DNA of 64,000 nucleotides from NCBI GenBank assembly GCA_032871835.1, contig CM065300.1:8947768-9011767 (forward strand), in the 5' to 3' direction. The notes beneath the pieces are model-generated. The model saw only the letters and a list, made by a program, of their open reading frames with translations. It was not told the origin of the DNA and did no database searches. This document shows, one piece after another, positions 12,027-22,881 of this stretch; the stretch's first letter is position 1; the number at the start of each line of letters is the position of its first letter. The DNA is from Dipteronia dyeriana. Taxonomy: Eukaryota; Streptophyta; Magnoliopsida; Sapindales; Sapindaceae. The position numbers were made by a program, and so were the translations under genes.

Positions 12027-13667
12027 ATACCTAGAGGAACACGTAGCCTAGAAGATCTGTATGAAAATACAGAACAGATGGAAAAATACATTACTTTGTA
12101 TTGTCTGCTGATGACAAGTGATCCAGTTAGCTTTGAAGAGGCTAACCAAGAAAGAAAATGGAGAAGTGCAATGGATGAAGAGATTCAATCCATTAAAAAG
12201 AACAAGACATGGGAGTTGACTAATCTCCCAAAAGGTCGAAAAACCATCGAAGTGAAATGAGTCTACAAGACCAAAAGGAATGTGAAAGGAGAGGTCCAGA
12301 GATACAAGACAAGACTTGTAGCAAAAGGCTACAAACAGAAAGAAGGAGTTGTTTACGGAGAAGTCTTTGCCCTGGTAGCCAGACTAGAGACCATCAGATT
12401 GATAATATCATTAGCAGTCCAGAAAAGTTGAAAAATTTATCTACTTGACGTAAAGTTAGCATTCTTGAATGGCTTTCTTGAAGAAGAAATCTATGTGGAA
12501 CAACCACCTGGATATGTGCAGAAAGGCAATGAAGATAAATTTTGCAGACTGAAGAAAGCTCTTTATGGTTTGAAGTAAGCACCCCATGCATGGAACATGA
12601 GGATTGATGATTACTTTCAAGAGAACGGATTCGAGAAATGTCCGTATGAGCATGCACTATATTTGAGGAAGAAAACTGATGGAAACCTGTTATATGCATG
12701 CCTATATGTTGATGACTTGATCTTCACCGGCAACAATCCAGCCATGTTTGAAGATTTCAAACGGAGAATGGTGAAAGAATTTGAGATGACTGACATTGGT
12801 CTAATGGCTCATTTTCTTGGTATTGAAGTTGTGCAAAGCGAAAAAGGGATCTTCATCTCCCAGAGTATCTATGCAAAAGAAATTTTGAAGATATTTGGTA
12901 TGGAAAAATGCAATCCTGTCACAACTCAGTAGAAACAGGATTAGAGTTAAGAAAGAATGAAAGAGGAGATGTTGTTGATCCAACCTGTTTCAAGAGCTTG
13001 GTTGGAAGCCTGAGATACTTGACGTGTACCAGACTAGATATACTTTATGGAGTTGGACTAGTCAGCAGATACATGGAGACTCCTGACCAGTCTCACCTAA
13101 ATGCTGCAAAGAGGATACTTCGCTACATAAAAGGTACAATTGATGATGGTATATTTATACCAAATGTGAAGATTGTAGGTTGATTGGCTATTCAGACAGT
13201 GATTGGGGAAGAGATCTGGATGAACGTAAAAGCACTACAGGCTTTACGTTTTTTATGGGAGATACAGCATTCACATGGTCATCCAAAAAGCAAGCCACTG
13301 TGACACTGTCATCATGTGAAGCTGAGTACATTGTTGTCTGCTCAGTTGTTTTTCATGGTATTTGGATCAGGAATGTGTTGCGGTACTTGGGATTTCCACA
13401 AGATAATCCCACAGAGGTCTACATCAACAATCGATCAGTGATTGCGTTAGTAAAAAATCCAGTATTCCATGAAAGAAGCAAACATATTGATACGCGGTAT
13501 CATTTCATTAGAGAGCATGTGAAGAATAAGGATGTGGAACTAGTCTCTTGCAGGACATATGATCAAATTGTTGATATTTTCACCAAGCTACTCAAACATG
13601 ATGTGTTTTCAAGACTAAAGACAATACTTGGTATGACGAAGCACGAAAAGTCAAGTTTAAGGTGGGA
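12027..13667 (+). pseudogene. Ty1/copia pol remnant (reverse transcriptase and RNase H)
   Basis: A decayed retrotransposon polyprotein. It begins in the linker before the reverse transcriptase (…SAMDEEIQSIKKNKTWEL…). It continues through the RT core, including [11 protein letters not shown] and the active-site motif YVDDLIFTG (near 12702-12730), and ends in RNase H (SDSDWGRDLDERKSTTGF, SSCEAEYI, KHIDTRYHFIRE; 13180-13680). In-frame stops occur near 12258, 12429, 12576 and 12930, and a frame change near 13180. Gag, protease and integrase are missing, so it is 5'-truncated and dead. A purine-rich tract (TTTAAGGTGGGA) just before 13668 fits the polypurine tract. Confidence 0.92.
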
Positions 13668-13982
13668 TGTTGAAAAATAAACTTTGACTTCCCACCACCC
13701 TTCTAGAAACCGGCCATCACATGGCTCCAACCACCATCCAAAATTTTCAACAAAACAACCCCAACAACCATCAACCAGTTGTTTTGCATTTATTTTGTTT
13801 GTCTTTAGCTCTTCTTATTTTCTTATATAAAGGAATGAAGTATGTGTTGTAAATGTGTGGAGTGGTGTGAGAAATCAAGAGAGATAAATATAAGAAAAGC
13901 TTCTGCTTTCATTGTGTTTGTGCTCGGAATTCTCTCTCAGAGATGCAACACAAGTGACCTCAACAATATCATTCCACCAACA
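13668..13982 (+). repeat. 3' LTR of the copia remnant
   Basis: Follows the polypurine-like tract directly, starts TGTTG and ends CAACA (inverted ends). It contains a TATA-like TATATAAAGG near 13823. The right end is uncertain because other CAACA strings lie at about 13946 and 13961. No 5' LTR is present, so a TSD cannot be checked. Confidence 0.6.
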
Positions 13983-14139
13983 GGTTCAACCATATGCACC
14001 AATCTTTTTCTTGGTCACCTCTCTAATTTTTGTAATTTTCCATTCGGTTTCTACCAACCAAAAGACTTGCATGATTTTTTTTTTGCGGTATCTATATATC
14101 TATCTATCTAGATCATGTATTTTTTATGAAGTTTTTAAC

Positions 14140-14230
14140 TATCAGTAGGATTCAAGCCGTTGACTTTGGAGTTATTTATCAAAGCTCCAACTTCGTCCAT
14201 ATACCAGTTAAGTTACACCCCTAAGGGCAA
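14140..14230 (-). repeat. tRNA-derived SINE-like head
   Basis: On the minus strand a box-A-like TAACTTAACTGG is followed about 55 bp later by a box-B-like GGCTTGAATCC, the spacing of an internal Pol III promoter. It does not fold into an intact tRNA by eye, so I call it a SINE or tRNA-pseudogene fragment. Confidence 0.3.
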
Positions 14231-14299
14231 AAGAAATATTTTTCATTTTCTCTAACGTCAATGTGAATTCTCTTAACAGTTTTGTATAAAACTATATAA

Positions 14300-14560
14300 C
14301 ACTACAAAAAAAAGCCTATTATTGATGAACTATTTATGACGGCGCTAACCTGCTGTCGGTAATGGTACATTTTTCGATGGTCATATCAACACCATCGGAA
14401 ATTGGCTCGTCGGTAAATGGTTATTGTGATGAGCGTATTTGTGACGGTCTACGACTAATTTTTCCCGTCATAAAAATATATTTTCGACAGGAAATCGTCT
14501 TTTCCGATAATCGTCTTTTCCGATGGCATTTAGACATCGGAAAAGACCATTTTTGTAGTG
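14300..14560. mobile_element. Non-autonomous CACTA (En/Spm) element, 261 bp
   Basis: Begins CACTACAAAAA and ends TTTTTGTAGTG, a perfect CACTA-type terminal inverted repeat. It is flanked by a 3-bp TSD TAA (14297-14299 and 14561-14563). The interior is full of subterminal ATCGGAAAAGA / TTTTCCGATGG and GTCGGTAA repeats in both orientations, typical of transposase binding arrays. No coding capacity. Confidence 0.9.
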
Positions 14561-14612
14561 TAATGACAATACATATATTTTAATAGCTAACATTTCTTTC
14601 TTTAAAAAGAAT

Positions 14613-14644
<32 letters not shown>

Positions 14645-14645
<1 letters not shown>

Positions 14646-15540
14646 TTAAATAGCACTTTTTGGAGGTAGCATTTCGACACTGTCACTCATTTAATAACTT
14701 ATGTTTAAAAGACACATATTATGATGAATGAACATAAATACCCCCAGTAGTTGTTCCATATCAGATTTCTTTCATTTATTTTACAATGACAGAGTTGTGA
14801 AGTAGATAGAGAAAGTCTTGTTGAAACCCGGACAATCATTATAACGGTGGCGGAGTGACACTACGCAGACGAATTCAGGGGTCGAGTTTTTTTTTTCAAA
14901 ACTCCGAGCTTTTTTTTCAAAGCTCCAAGTTTTTTTTTTCAAAGCTCCGAGTTTTTTTTTTCCAAAGCTCCGAATTTATTTTTCAAAGCTCCGGGCTTTT
15001 TTGAAACACGTCATAGCTTTTTGTTTAGGAAAATTATGTTCGTTTAACTTCGAATCTTCGAGACTTTTTAAAACATGTCCGAGTTTTTTTGAAACAAATC
15101 CGAGACTTTTTGAAATACGTCCGAGCTTTTTCTTTAGGAATATTAGGTTTGTTAAACTTTGTAGTGTCCGCGTTTTTTTACCAAAGCTTCGAGTTTTTTT
15201 TTTCAAAGCTCCGAGCTTCTTAAAACTGTGTCCGAGACTTTTTTTCAATGGTTTGTGCTTTTTAAAACAGTGTCCAAGCCTTTTTCTTATAATGCCCGAG
15301 ACTTTTTATTTACTTGCCGAGCCTTTTACAGTATACTGTGCTAAAACACGTCGACTTTCAGATAAAATGTAGATCGATTTCCAAATAAGTTTTTTGGAGA
15401 GAGAGTGAGAGGAGTTACTGCTTTCGGTGATCAAAGTGTAGAGATAAGAGTATAAAGAGAATTAAAAATTGATTATTTAAGGGCAATATGGGTAGTTCAC
15501 CATAATAGGTGCATTTTAAACTTAACTTACTAAGCCGGTG
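14645..15540. repeat. Minisatellite-bearing repeat family, copy A
   Basis: Left flank (14645-14880) and right flank (15355-15540) both match the flanks of copy B (45663-47095). Between them (about 14885-15310) is a degenerate array of CCGAGCTTTTTTTCAAAGCT-like units. The same flanks around a variable array indicate one repeat family. Termini and family are undetermined, and no clear TIR or TSD was found. Confidence 0.7.
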
Positions 15541-15589
15541 ACATCACTGTAATATGTGTGTGATGAGGGTATTTTAATTTCGGTAAAAA

Positions 15590-15700
15590 CTTGGTTAAAT
15601 CACATCCATTTTTATGAATTTTGATCTGAATTTTGATCTGAAATCTACCTATGAATAAAATTTAAGAATTTTTCAAGTACCGTAACTATTTTTCTTGAAT
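15590..15700. repeat. Half copy of a palindromic MITE
   Basis: Resembles the left half of the palindromic element at 57880-58158 (AAATCACATC…GAATTTTGATCTGA…ATCTACCTAT). The right half is not present. Confidence 0.5.
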
Positions 15701-16780
15701 TTTTTTATATTTCGTTCATTTTCTAATGATTTCATATTTAAGAAATCGAGATACATAATTATAGTTTTTGAAAAATTCTCATGATTCTAGATGCATGATG
15801 TATGGGCTTCTCATTAGTTTATTTAACAAAGTGAATAGATTTAACTGTCCAACAAATAAAATTGTTATATGAATTTTTAGATAGCATGATATGTCAATAA
15901 AAATAACAGCCAATGTGAAAATATAGTAGTCCGCATCATCAAAAGTCAAATAGGAGATACGTCATCAAATGATCAAACGGCAACACAGGGCATCACAGCG
16001 TGAGAGAATCTATGAATAGAATCCATTCGATAGATAACACTTACTCGGCAGAATTAGCCTACTTGACTAAGGAATCCTGCTCAGCTAGAGTCCTGCTCTC
16101 GGACGACCTTTGTACATAATTTTTAACAGCTAATGTTTTTTTATCTTTGAAAAGATTTTTTTATATATATATATATATATATACCTGCATGTATAATCAT
16201 GATCTGAAACCACACATGTTTTTCCTGCCCATTTCATGATTCTAGATGCTTTATGTATTGTTTTCTGATGTAGATCGGGAGCGTGAACTCACACTCATTT
16301 AAACACGTAATGTTTTCTTTGATCTATAATTCCGTAGAAAATAGAAAAAAGTGAGATAATACTGATAAACTCTATAATTTATTTTTTTATTCATCAAAGT
16401 CTAAATTACAAAAACCCTAATACACACTATTAAATAGCTAAAGCAATTCAAATCCGGATTCGAAATAACCTGAATTGCCTACAAGTAAAAAGGAAAACAA
16501 AATCCTAAGAATCCTAAGTTAAAAGGAAACAAAATAAAATCCTAGGAGAAAAAAAGGAAATAAAATCTTAAGAGCACCTTCAATGTAAATATACATTTTT
16601 TAGTTTCTAAATAGTGTCACATTGGTATTTCTATTCACTAAGAGTCCACATTTGAATATTTTTTTTAGATAAATACATATCCGCATCTTCAATGTAATTA
16701 TCTAAAGTCAAATATGTATCTATTTTATGACAAATTATAATAAAACAATTATTACATTTGACGGACACGTCGTTGCAGTG
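15701..16780. other. Intergenic AT-rich DNA
   Basis: Contains a TA run (16160-16182) and a segment near 16572-16770 that starts GAGCACCTTCAATGTAA, a beginning typical of plant MITEs, but no matching end was found. No gene seen. Confidence 0.4.
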
Positions 16781-17429
16781 TTGTCAAATATGAACATTTG
16801 AGTTCGGTATCGTAAGCGTGCGAGTCATAGAGACTAGCATAGCGGCAAACAAGATTATTCCATAAGGAGGTGGGATTCACCGACTGTTTCTAGTTCTAGC
16901 TATTATTACAACACTCCGAGCAGACTCGTGTGTTGCGTATGCGAAATAATATGTTAAAAAGTAAATGTTAAACTAACCTAACAAAATATAGAAATAAACA
17001 ATATGTACAATGATAGGATAGAATGGAGTGATATGGAATGTAAATGGTTACACTAAGCAAATGACTTCACCATAGCAATCACACAATTTCATACAACATG
17101 CATAGTCAAGGATGAATGTCGTGCTCACTTAATTCTCGCCAATTGCCCTCACTCCAGCGACAATCGACTATACCGAAATGCACCAACAACCTATCTCTCG
17201 ATGGTTACCCGAACTGCACTCGGTTCATTAAGAACAATGAGATACATGTAGCGACAATACGTGTCAAACAACGCGCATGCTTTACACGTAGTAGCCAATC
17301 TACTAAATGCACTTTGAGTGCTTCACCTCTCGGTCCATCACACACAACCCAGGTTCAATGAATGGGTGGCTAACCACTCAAGGCTTTAAGCATTTCGAAG
17401 GGCCACTCAACCAATAACAAGCATATGCA

Positions 17430-19385
17430 ACGAAATATGCATCAATACTAGGTTTATATCAAATTCCTAATGAATGAAAGTGCACATAAAAAAAGAGACA
17501 AAGATACAAGGAAAGAAATACAAAATAGATAGAAAGGAGACCCCTCATCCGTAACCGGAATCGAACACCAGGTCTTCTCTGGTGTCAATCCAAGATGTCC
17601 TCACCACTGGACGACTACGGCGTTCTCCAATCTCATGAATGCGTAACCCCCTCAATAAGAGATAGCTCTCTTCTAATCTCTCTAGACTCCCTAAGATGGA
17701 TGAATACGAATGGAAAATATGATCACCTAACACTAATATGCATCAATGCAATTGCTAAAACATTAAGTACATTCAATATGAATTAAGGGTTCATCCTCTT
17801 GATTTGGGAATTATCCCTAAACCAATTCACCACCCAATCCGATCAAGGAAGGGAAATTGTGTCCTAAAAGGACCCATTAAGTGCAAAGAAATGAACCAAA
17901 GCCAATTTAGCACCTAAATGCATGAACTAGCATTACCCACTCTTTGAGGGGGGAGGGAAATCCCTAATCACTCAAATCATCAATATATGATATTTTGGTC
18001 ATCCATTAACATACAAACAATCATGGGAAGCTAAATTAATCTACTCCTATATTAAATTACTCTACTCTTAATCTCAATCATGCATACATATCAATTTCAA
18101 GCCATTCATACACATGCATATCATAATAAGAGCATTAAAACATATAATTCCAAGAGCAAAACAAAACCCAAATGAATTTAAGTACAAAAATACATATATA
18201 ACACATGTGAAAGGTTTACAAATTCCCAATTCGGGATTACACATTAAAGAAACGAAAATACAAGGAAAATGAGTAAAAATGAGCAAACTCTTGAAGACAA
18301 ACCCTCAAAAGATGTTCCAAATCTTTCCTAGCTCGGTTTGGTCCTAAGACCACTCTTATTTCCTTGAAATTGGTTCTAAAATGGGTGGAGAAAGTGTAAA
18401 ACGGTGGTAAGGAGGTGTATGGTGAGCTCCCATGGTGGATAAACCTCCATGTGAGCTTGAATCACTCACTTATTTGGTTTTAGGGTGTGGGGGATGTGTT
18501 TGGGGGGAGAGATGGGGAAGAGAAGTCTCAAGAATGAGGAGAAAAGAGGGTATTAATAGTGTTGAGAGGTTAGGGCAAGAATTGAGTGTGAAAAGACAAG
18601 ATTGCCCCTTTCAAAAACTGGCTGAAAATGGAAAATCTGGGCACGTGCGCTGGTAGGGGGGTGGTGGTCGACCAGCGCTCCACCAGCGCCAACCTACTGA
18701 TATTTTGCACTGGTGAGGGTTGAGCTGGTCGAGTGGCGCCACCCTTTGATTCTTTGCTTCTTTGCTTCTTTGCTTCTTTGCTTCTTTGCTTCTTTGCTTC
18801 TTTGCTTCTTTGCTTCTTTGCTTCATCAGTATTTTCCAGCAGCGCGCACCGTTACGGAAATGGCCATAACTTCCTCTAGAAAATCCAAAATTGTAATCCG
18901 TAAAGTGCATTGGAAAGAAGACATCTGGGGCTTTCCGAAAAGTGGTAACAGAAATGTGGTTCAATCTGATAAGAGAGATCTGGTCCCCGTAATTTAGGTG
19001 TTCTGTATAAAGCTTTCAGCCGCTGTCGTGTTTCCAACCTTGCGCACCGTTACGAAAACAAACATATTGTAGAAAATTCGGAATTGCGATCCATAATAAC
19101 TGCTGGAAAGAAGACTTCTAGGGCTTTCTAAAAATAGGTGGCACAAAACCCAATTCACTTTGAGGAGGGAGATAAGGACCCTGAAATTTAAGTGTTCTGC
19201 ACGACCCATTTCCATTTCAGCCCATCTAACCTCCAAAACTCTTCAATTAAGCTCAAATACCTTTCGTAGGGAACATGTACCTACACAAGGCTTACAAACA
19301 CATTAAATACTAAAATATGTTCAAAAACGAGAACAAAAGCTAGGTAATGAGGACCTTATATAGGTATATAAATCGTTCTGATCAA
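17430..19385 (-). mobile_element. LTR-like repeat L1 (gypsy-type suspected)
   Basis: Matches the repeat at 33412-36748 along its length in the same orientation, including the stretch around 17545-17700 and the end at 19228-19385. Read on the minus strand it starts TGATCAGAACGATTTATATA, a start I associate with long Ty3/gypsy LTRs. The sequence continuing left to about 16780 may be the rest of the LTR. No gag-pol was seen, so it is a solo LTR or fragment. Confidence 0.5.
18750..18824 (+). repeat. 8-bp tandem repeat (TTCTTTGC)n
   Basis: About nine uninterrupted copies of TTCTTTGC inside L1. The array is absent at the corresponding place of the second repeat copy, so it expanded after the copies separated. 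Confidence 0.9.
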
Positions 19386-19850
19386 CATTCTCTCTCCTAT
19401 TATTATTTTATAATTAAATAAGCTTTAATATTACTGGTGGACAGAGTTAGAAATCCTGGTCAGCATTTCTAGGAAAGTTTCTAGAATTATAAACTCAACT
19501 CCATATTCTCAAACTTTTTTTTGCCATATCATTTCTATATTCAACTTAGATAATTGGATTGGAGAAAGTTTTTTTAACTTATTTAGTATCTATCCTATAT
19601 GGCATTGCATTTTCTTCAAATGCATAATAGCATTGGAGATACTTTAAGTTGCCTAGAAACGTAAAAGTCTTCGCACACCAGGCTAGATAGCAGAACTTGG
19701 GCATGTGGTGATTTGTTATGGATGACGGAGTCTTCATAACATTTGTATAGCTCGTCTTGGGCTTTCCGAACACAGAGAAGAAATATGTTCCATTATTTCA
19801 AAAAATAAATATATTCATTTTTTTCTTTTAACTAGTGTATTGATTTGACA
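19386..19850. other. Intergenic DNA
   Basis: No gene or delimitable repeat recognised. Confidence 0.4.
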
Positions 19851-19852
19851 GG

Positions 19853-20110
19853 ATGAGGTTGATCCGGTGGTAAACCTCTCATACTTACACCATGAAGTTG
19901 AGCGTTCGAGTCCTAAAAAAAAAATCAAAGTTATGAAATAGTGTAATACCTTAAAAAAAATAGCGTATTGATTTATAATATATATTCTTTGAACAAGATG
20001 AAATCGGTTTAATGGTAAGCCTCTCATAACTACATCCAATAGGTTATGAGTTTGAATCATACACCCTATATCATCTCTCGGTGGGTGTAGGTTGTAGCTT
20101 TGTTTTTCAA
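19853..20110 (+). repeat. Two SINE-like tRNA-derived heads in tandem
   Basis: Around 19855-19915 and 19990-20060 two related stretches each carry a GGTAAACCTCTCATA / GGTAAGCCTCTCATA segment followed by a box-B-like GTTCGAGTCC or GAGTTTGAATC. The first is followed by an A-rich tail. This is the layout of tRNA-derived SINEs. Box A is weak and no TSD was resolved. Confidence 0.35.
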
Positions 20111-20213
20111 TTAATAAACCATTAAGGTTCAACTAAGAACAAAAATTCTAGACTAATGATGTATAAGCCTAATTAGGACCTTTGTGACACAATAGGTTTT
20201 TTTTTTTAAAAAA

Positions 20214-21715
20214 GGGAAATTATCATTGTGGTCCCTATATTTTGGTCGATAATGACGTTTTTAACTGTCTTTCCATTTTTCACTGGGTGAACACTATGTT
20301 TTAAAAAACAAATCAATTTAGTCCCTTAGTCGGTCAATCGTTAGTCAAACTTAACAATTTTAAGGGTATTTTAGTCTTTAACCATATAACATGCCACGTG
20401 TAAAGAAAATTTGGGAAATTATCATTTTGGTCCCTATGTTTTGGCCGACAATGACGTTTTTAACTGTCTTTCCATTTTCAATGGGTGATCCCTATGTTTA
20501 AAAAAAACATCAATTTAGTCGCTTAATTAGTCAATCGTTAGTCAAACTTAACAATTTTAAAGATATTTTTATCTTTAACCATATAAAATGTCACGTGTCA
20601 TATATATAAAACACAAAATAATTTTTTAAATTAATTTTAATATTTAATTAAAAATAATTTTATTTTTATTTTTTAAAAACAATATAATTTTAAATCAACA
20701 ATCAGTATGGACCAAAACCTAAAAATTAAAATGAATCAAAATCTCCACCATTACACCAGTTACACAAAATTCACAAACAACCTATTACACTAACTAGTAA
20801 CCCAGAAAAAATAAATCATTATCACCATCCCTACAAACCTAGGTTTGTGGTGGTGGTTGCCTGACTGGTTTGGAATTGGGGTTTTAATGGACGCTTCAAG
20901 ACATCTGGAATCAAGAATTGTAAATGTTTATTGAACAATTACTCCCACAATTAAAAAGAGATATTCCTTTTTTATTATATGAATAATATGTAATTTGAAC
21001 CTCTATTTGTTGATGATGATTAAAGAAGAAAATGGAGATATAAAATTTTCTTTAATTGATGATGACGACTGTTTTGTTGTTTCATCAATAATGAAGATTT
21101 ATCTCTCAGACATTTATTCTTAACATCAACAAATTTTTTGTTGTTTGAGTTTGGCTTTGATAATATAGGTTTGTGTTCATGATATCCATTAATGGAGATA
21201 ATATAATGGTGAAGATCCATTTAAGTTTTTTTTTATAAATTATTTCCATCTAATATTATTTTTCTATTTTTTTGTTTTTCTCCTTTTTCATTTTTCATTT
21301 TTCTTTTCTTTTCTTTTCTTTTTAAAAGAAAATAAATGACTAAGGTTAAAATAGTCATTCACCCTTTTCTAATTGGGTTGACTGTTAAAAAACTGGTCAG
21401 CGGGACTAAATTGATGTGTTTTTGAAAACATAGGGACAACCCAGTGAAAAATGGAAAGACAGTTAAAAATGTCAATGTCGGCCAAAATATAGGGATCAAA
21501 ATGATAATTTCCCTATTTTATTTTTTAAAAAAGATAAATAACTAAGGTTAAAATAGTCATTCACTATTTTCTGTTAGGGTTGACCGTTAAAAAACCGGTC
21601 AAAGAGACTAAATTGATGTGTTTTTGAAAATATAGGGACCACCCAATGAAAAATGGAAAGACAATTAAAAATGTCATTGTCGGCTAAAATATAGGGACCA
21701 GAATGATAATTTTTC
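20214..21715. mobile_element. Foldback element with doubled inverted-repeat arms
   Basis: The left arm holds two tandem units of about 199 bp (20214 and 20413), each starting GGGAAATTATCATT. The right arm holds two inverted units of about 202 bp ending at 21513 and 21715. The arms enclose about 750 bp of AT-rich DNA. Flanks on both sides read TTAAAAAA, compatible with a low-complexity TSD. No transposase. It is a non-autonomous foldback or MULE-like element. Confidence 0.8.
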
Positions 21716-22189
21716 TTAAAAAAAAATAAAGACATAAAAGGTGTATACCTTGGACATTAAATAATAAATATGTTTTCAAAACATATAATTATGTATACTT
21801 GGATAAAATAATAATAATAATAATCGGCAAAAATTTGGAGACCCGATTCATATATGGACACAAAGTCATCGACTTGCTCGCTGTCAAGTTTTTCTTACAT
21901 GATTTGTGCATGTTATTTGATAGTGATAATTTTTATATCCTTTCGTTGCCTATTAGTAGTTGGCATATGTTGCCACTGCTTGATGGGTGTTCGGTGTTCC
22001 TTATTTTGTGGCGATGGTTTTGAGAGTTGATTATTTATGTATAGTCCAGTTGCTTTTGCACTGTTGATCATAACAGTCAATACAATTATGCAGCTTATAA
22101 TTGTTGTTTACACACACGTATATAAAAAATTCAGTGTATCCACTTCTTTTACCTGCAGTGCAGTGCAGACAGTAAAATTGCTTCAACTA
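21716..22189. other. Intergenic DNA left of copy 2's duplicated flank
   Basis: More even base composition than its surroundings, as in an untranslated exon, but I recognise no protein. Contains CTGCAGTGCAGTGCAG near 22153. Confidence 0.3.
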
Positions 22190-22675
22190 ATATATGCTTA
22201 TAAGCTTCTTGATAATGCCTAGTTGCAGTTTGTTGGTTTGTCACTAGGTCTCAAGAAGTCTCAAATTTTCTCTGTGCCCAAGCCTGCAAGAGCTTGTATT
22301 TGGAGGGGACATCCCCACTCAAATCTGGTGGAAACGTTAGTGACCTGTTGGATGATCAGGTACTACTCTTGTTTAAGAAATTGAATGACTTTTGCTGCGT
22401 TGCACTGCCAAAATAGCATACTTAGTTGTAACTTGCACTGTTGCAGATACGAAAAAGAAACCAAATTAAAATCTTAAGCAATTACTAGTATGCTATTGCT
22501 GCATATGACCAAGTTGAAATTTTACAGGATTGTCATTTCTTTTAGCCGATTTGATTTGTATCCAAATAACACTTATGCTATTTGCAATCTCTAGCTACGT
22601 TCAACCAAGATGAGACCACCCAGTCATCCACACAAATCAAATAGAACAGAAAAACTGACAATATCAAACTTTATT

Positions 22676-22680
<5 letters not shown>
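22190..22680 (-). repeat. Duplicated 3' flank of Ca2+-ATPase copy 2
   Basis: Aligns with 39720-40250 over its whole length and with 4137-4460 over its right part. A local 46-bp tandem duplication (AATGATTCAAAAAATTGTC at about 22750 and 22797) lies between this block and the stop codon. Confidence 0.75.
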
Positions 22681-22706
<26 letters not shown>

Positions 22707-22881
22707 AGAAACATAAAATATTCTGTATAATACATTATACTCTATGAGTAAATGATTCAAAAAATTGTCACAAAATTAGAACGACCCAAAATTAGAATGA
22801 TTCAAAAAATTGTCGGTGAATGTATGTACAGAAAATCAAAGAATTTGTAATGAATAAATCGATTGCCTGTATATTGAGGTC

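Noticed and set aside
18611..18964. Frame with KEAKKQRS repeats
   Set aside because: Translation of the 8-bp (TTCTTTGC)n array inside an LTR-like repeat.
19853..20110. Functional tRNA genes
   Set aside because: Box A/B-like motifs are present but no complete cloverleaf can be drawn, so at most SINE or tRNA relics.
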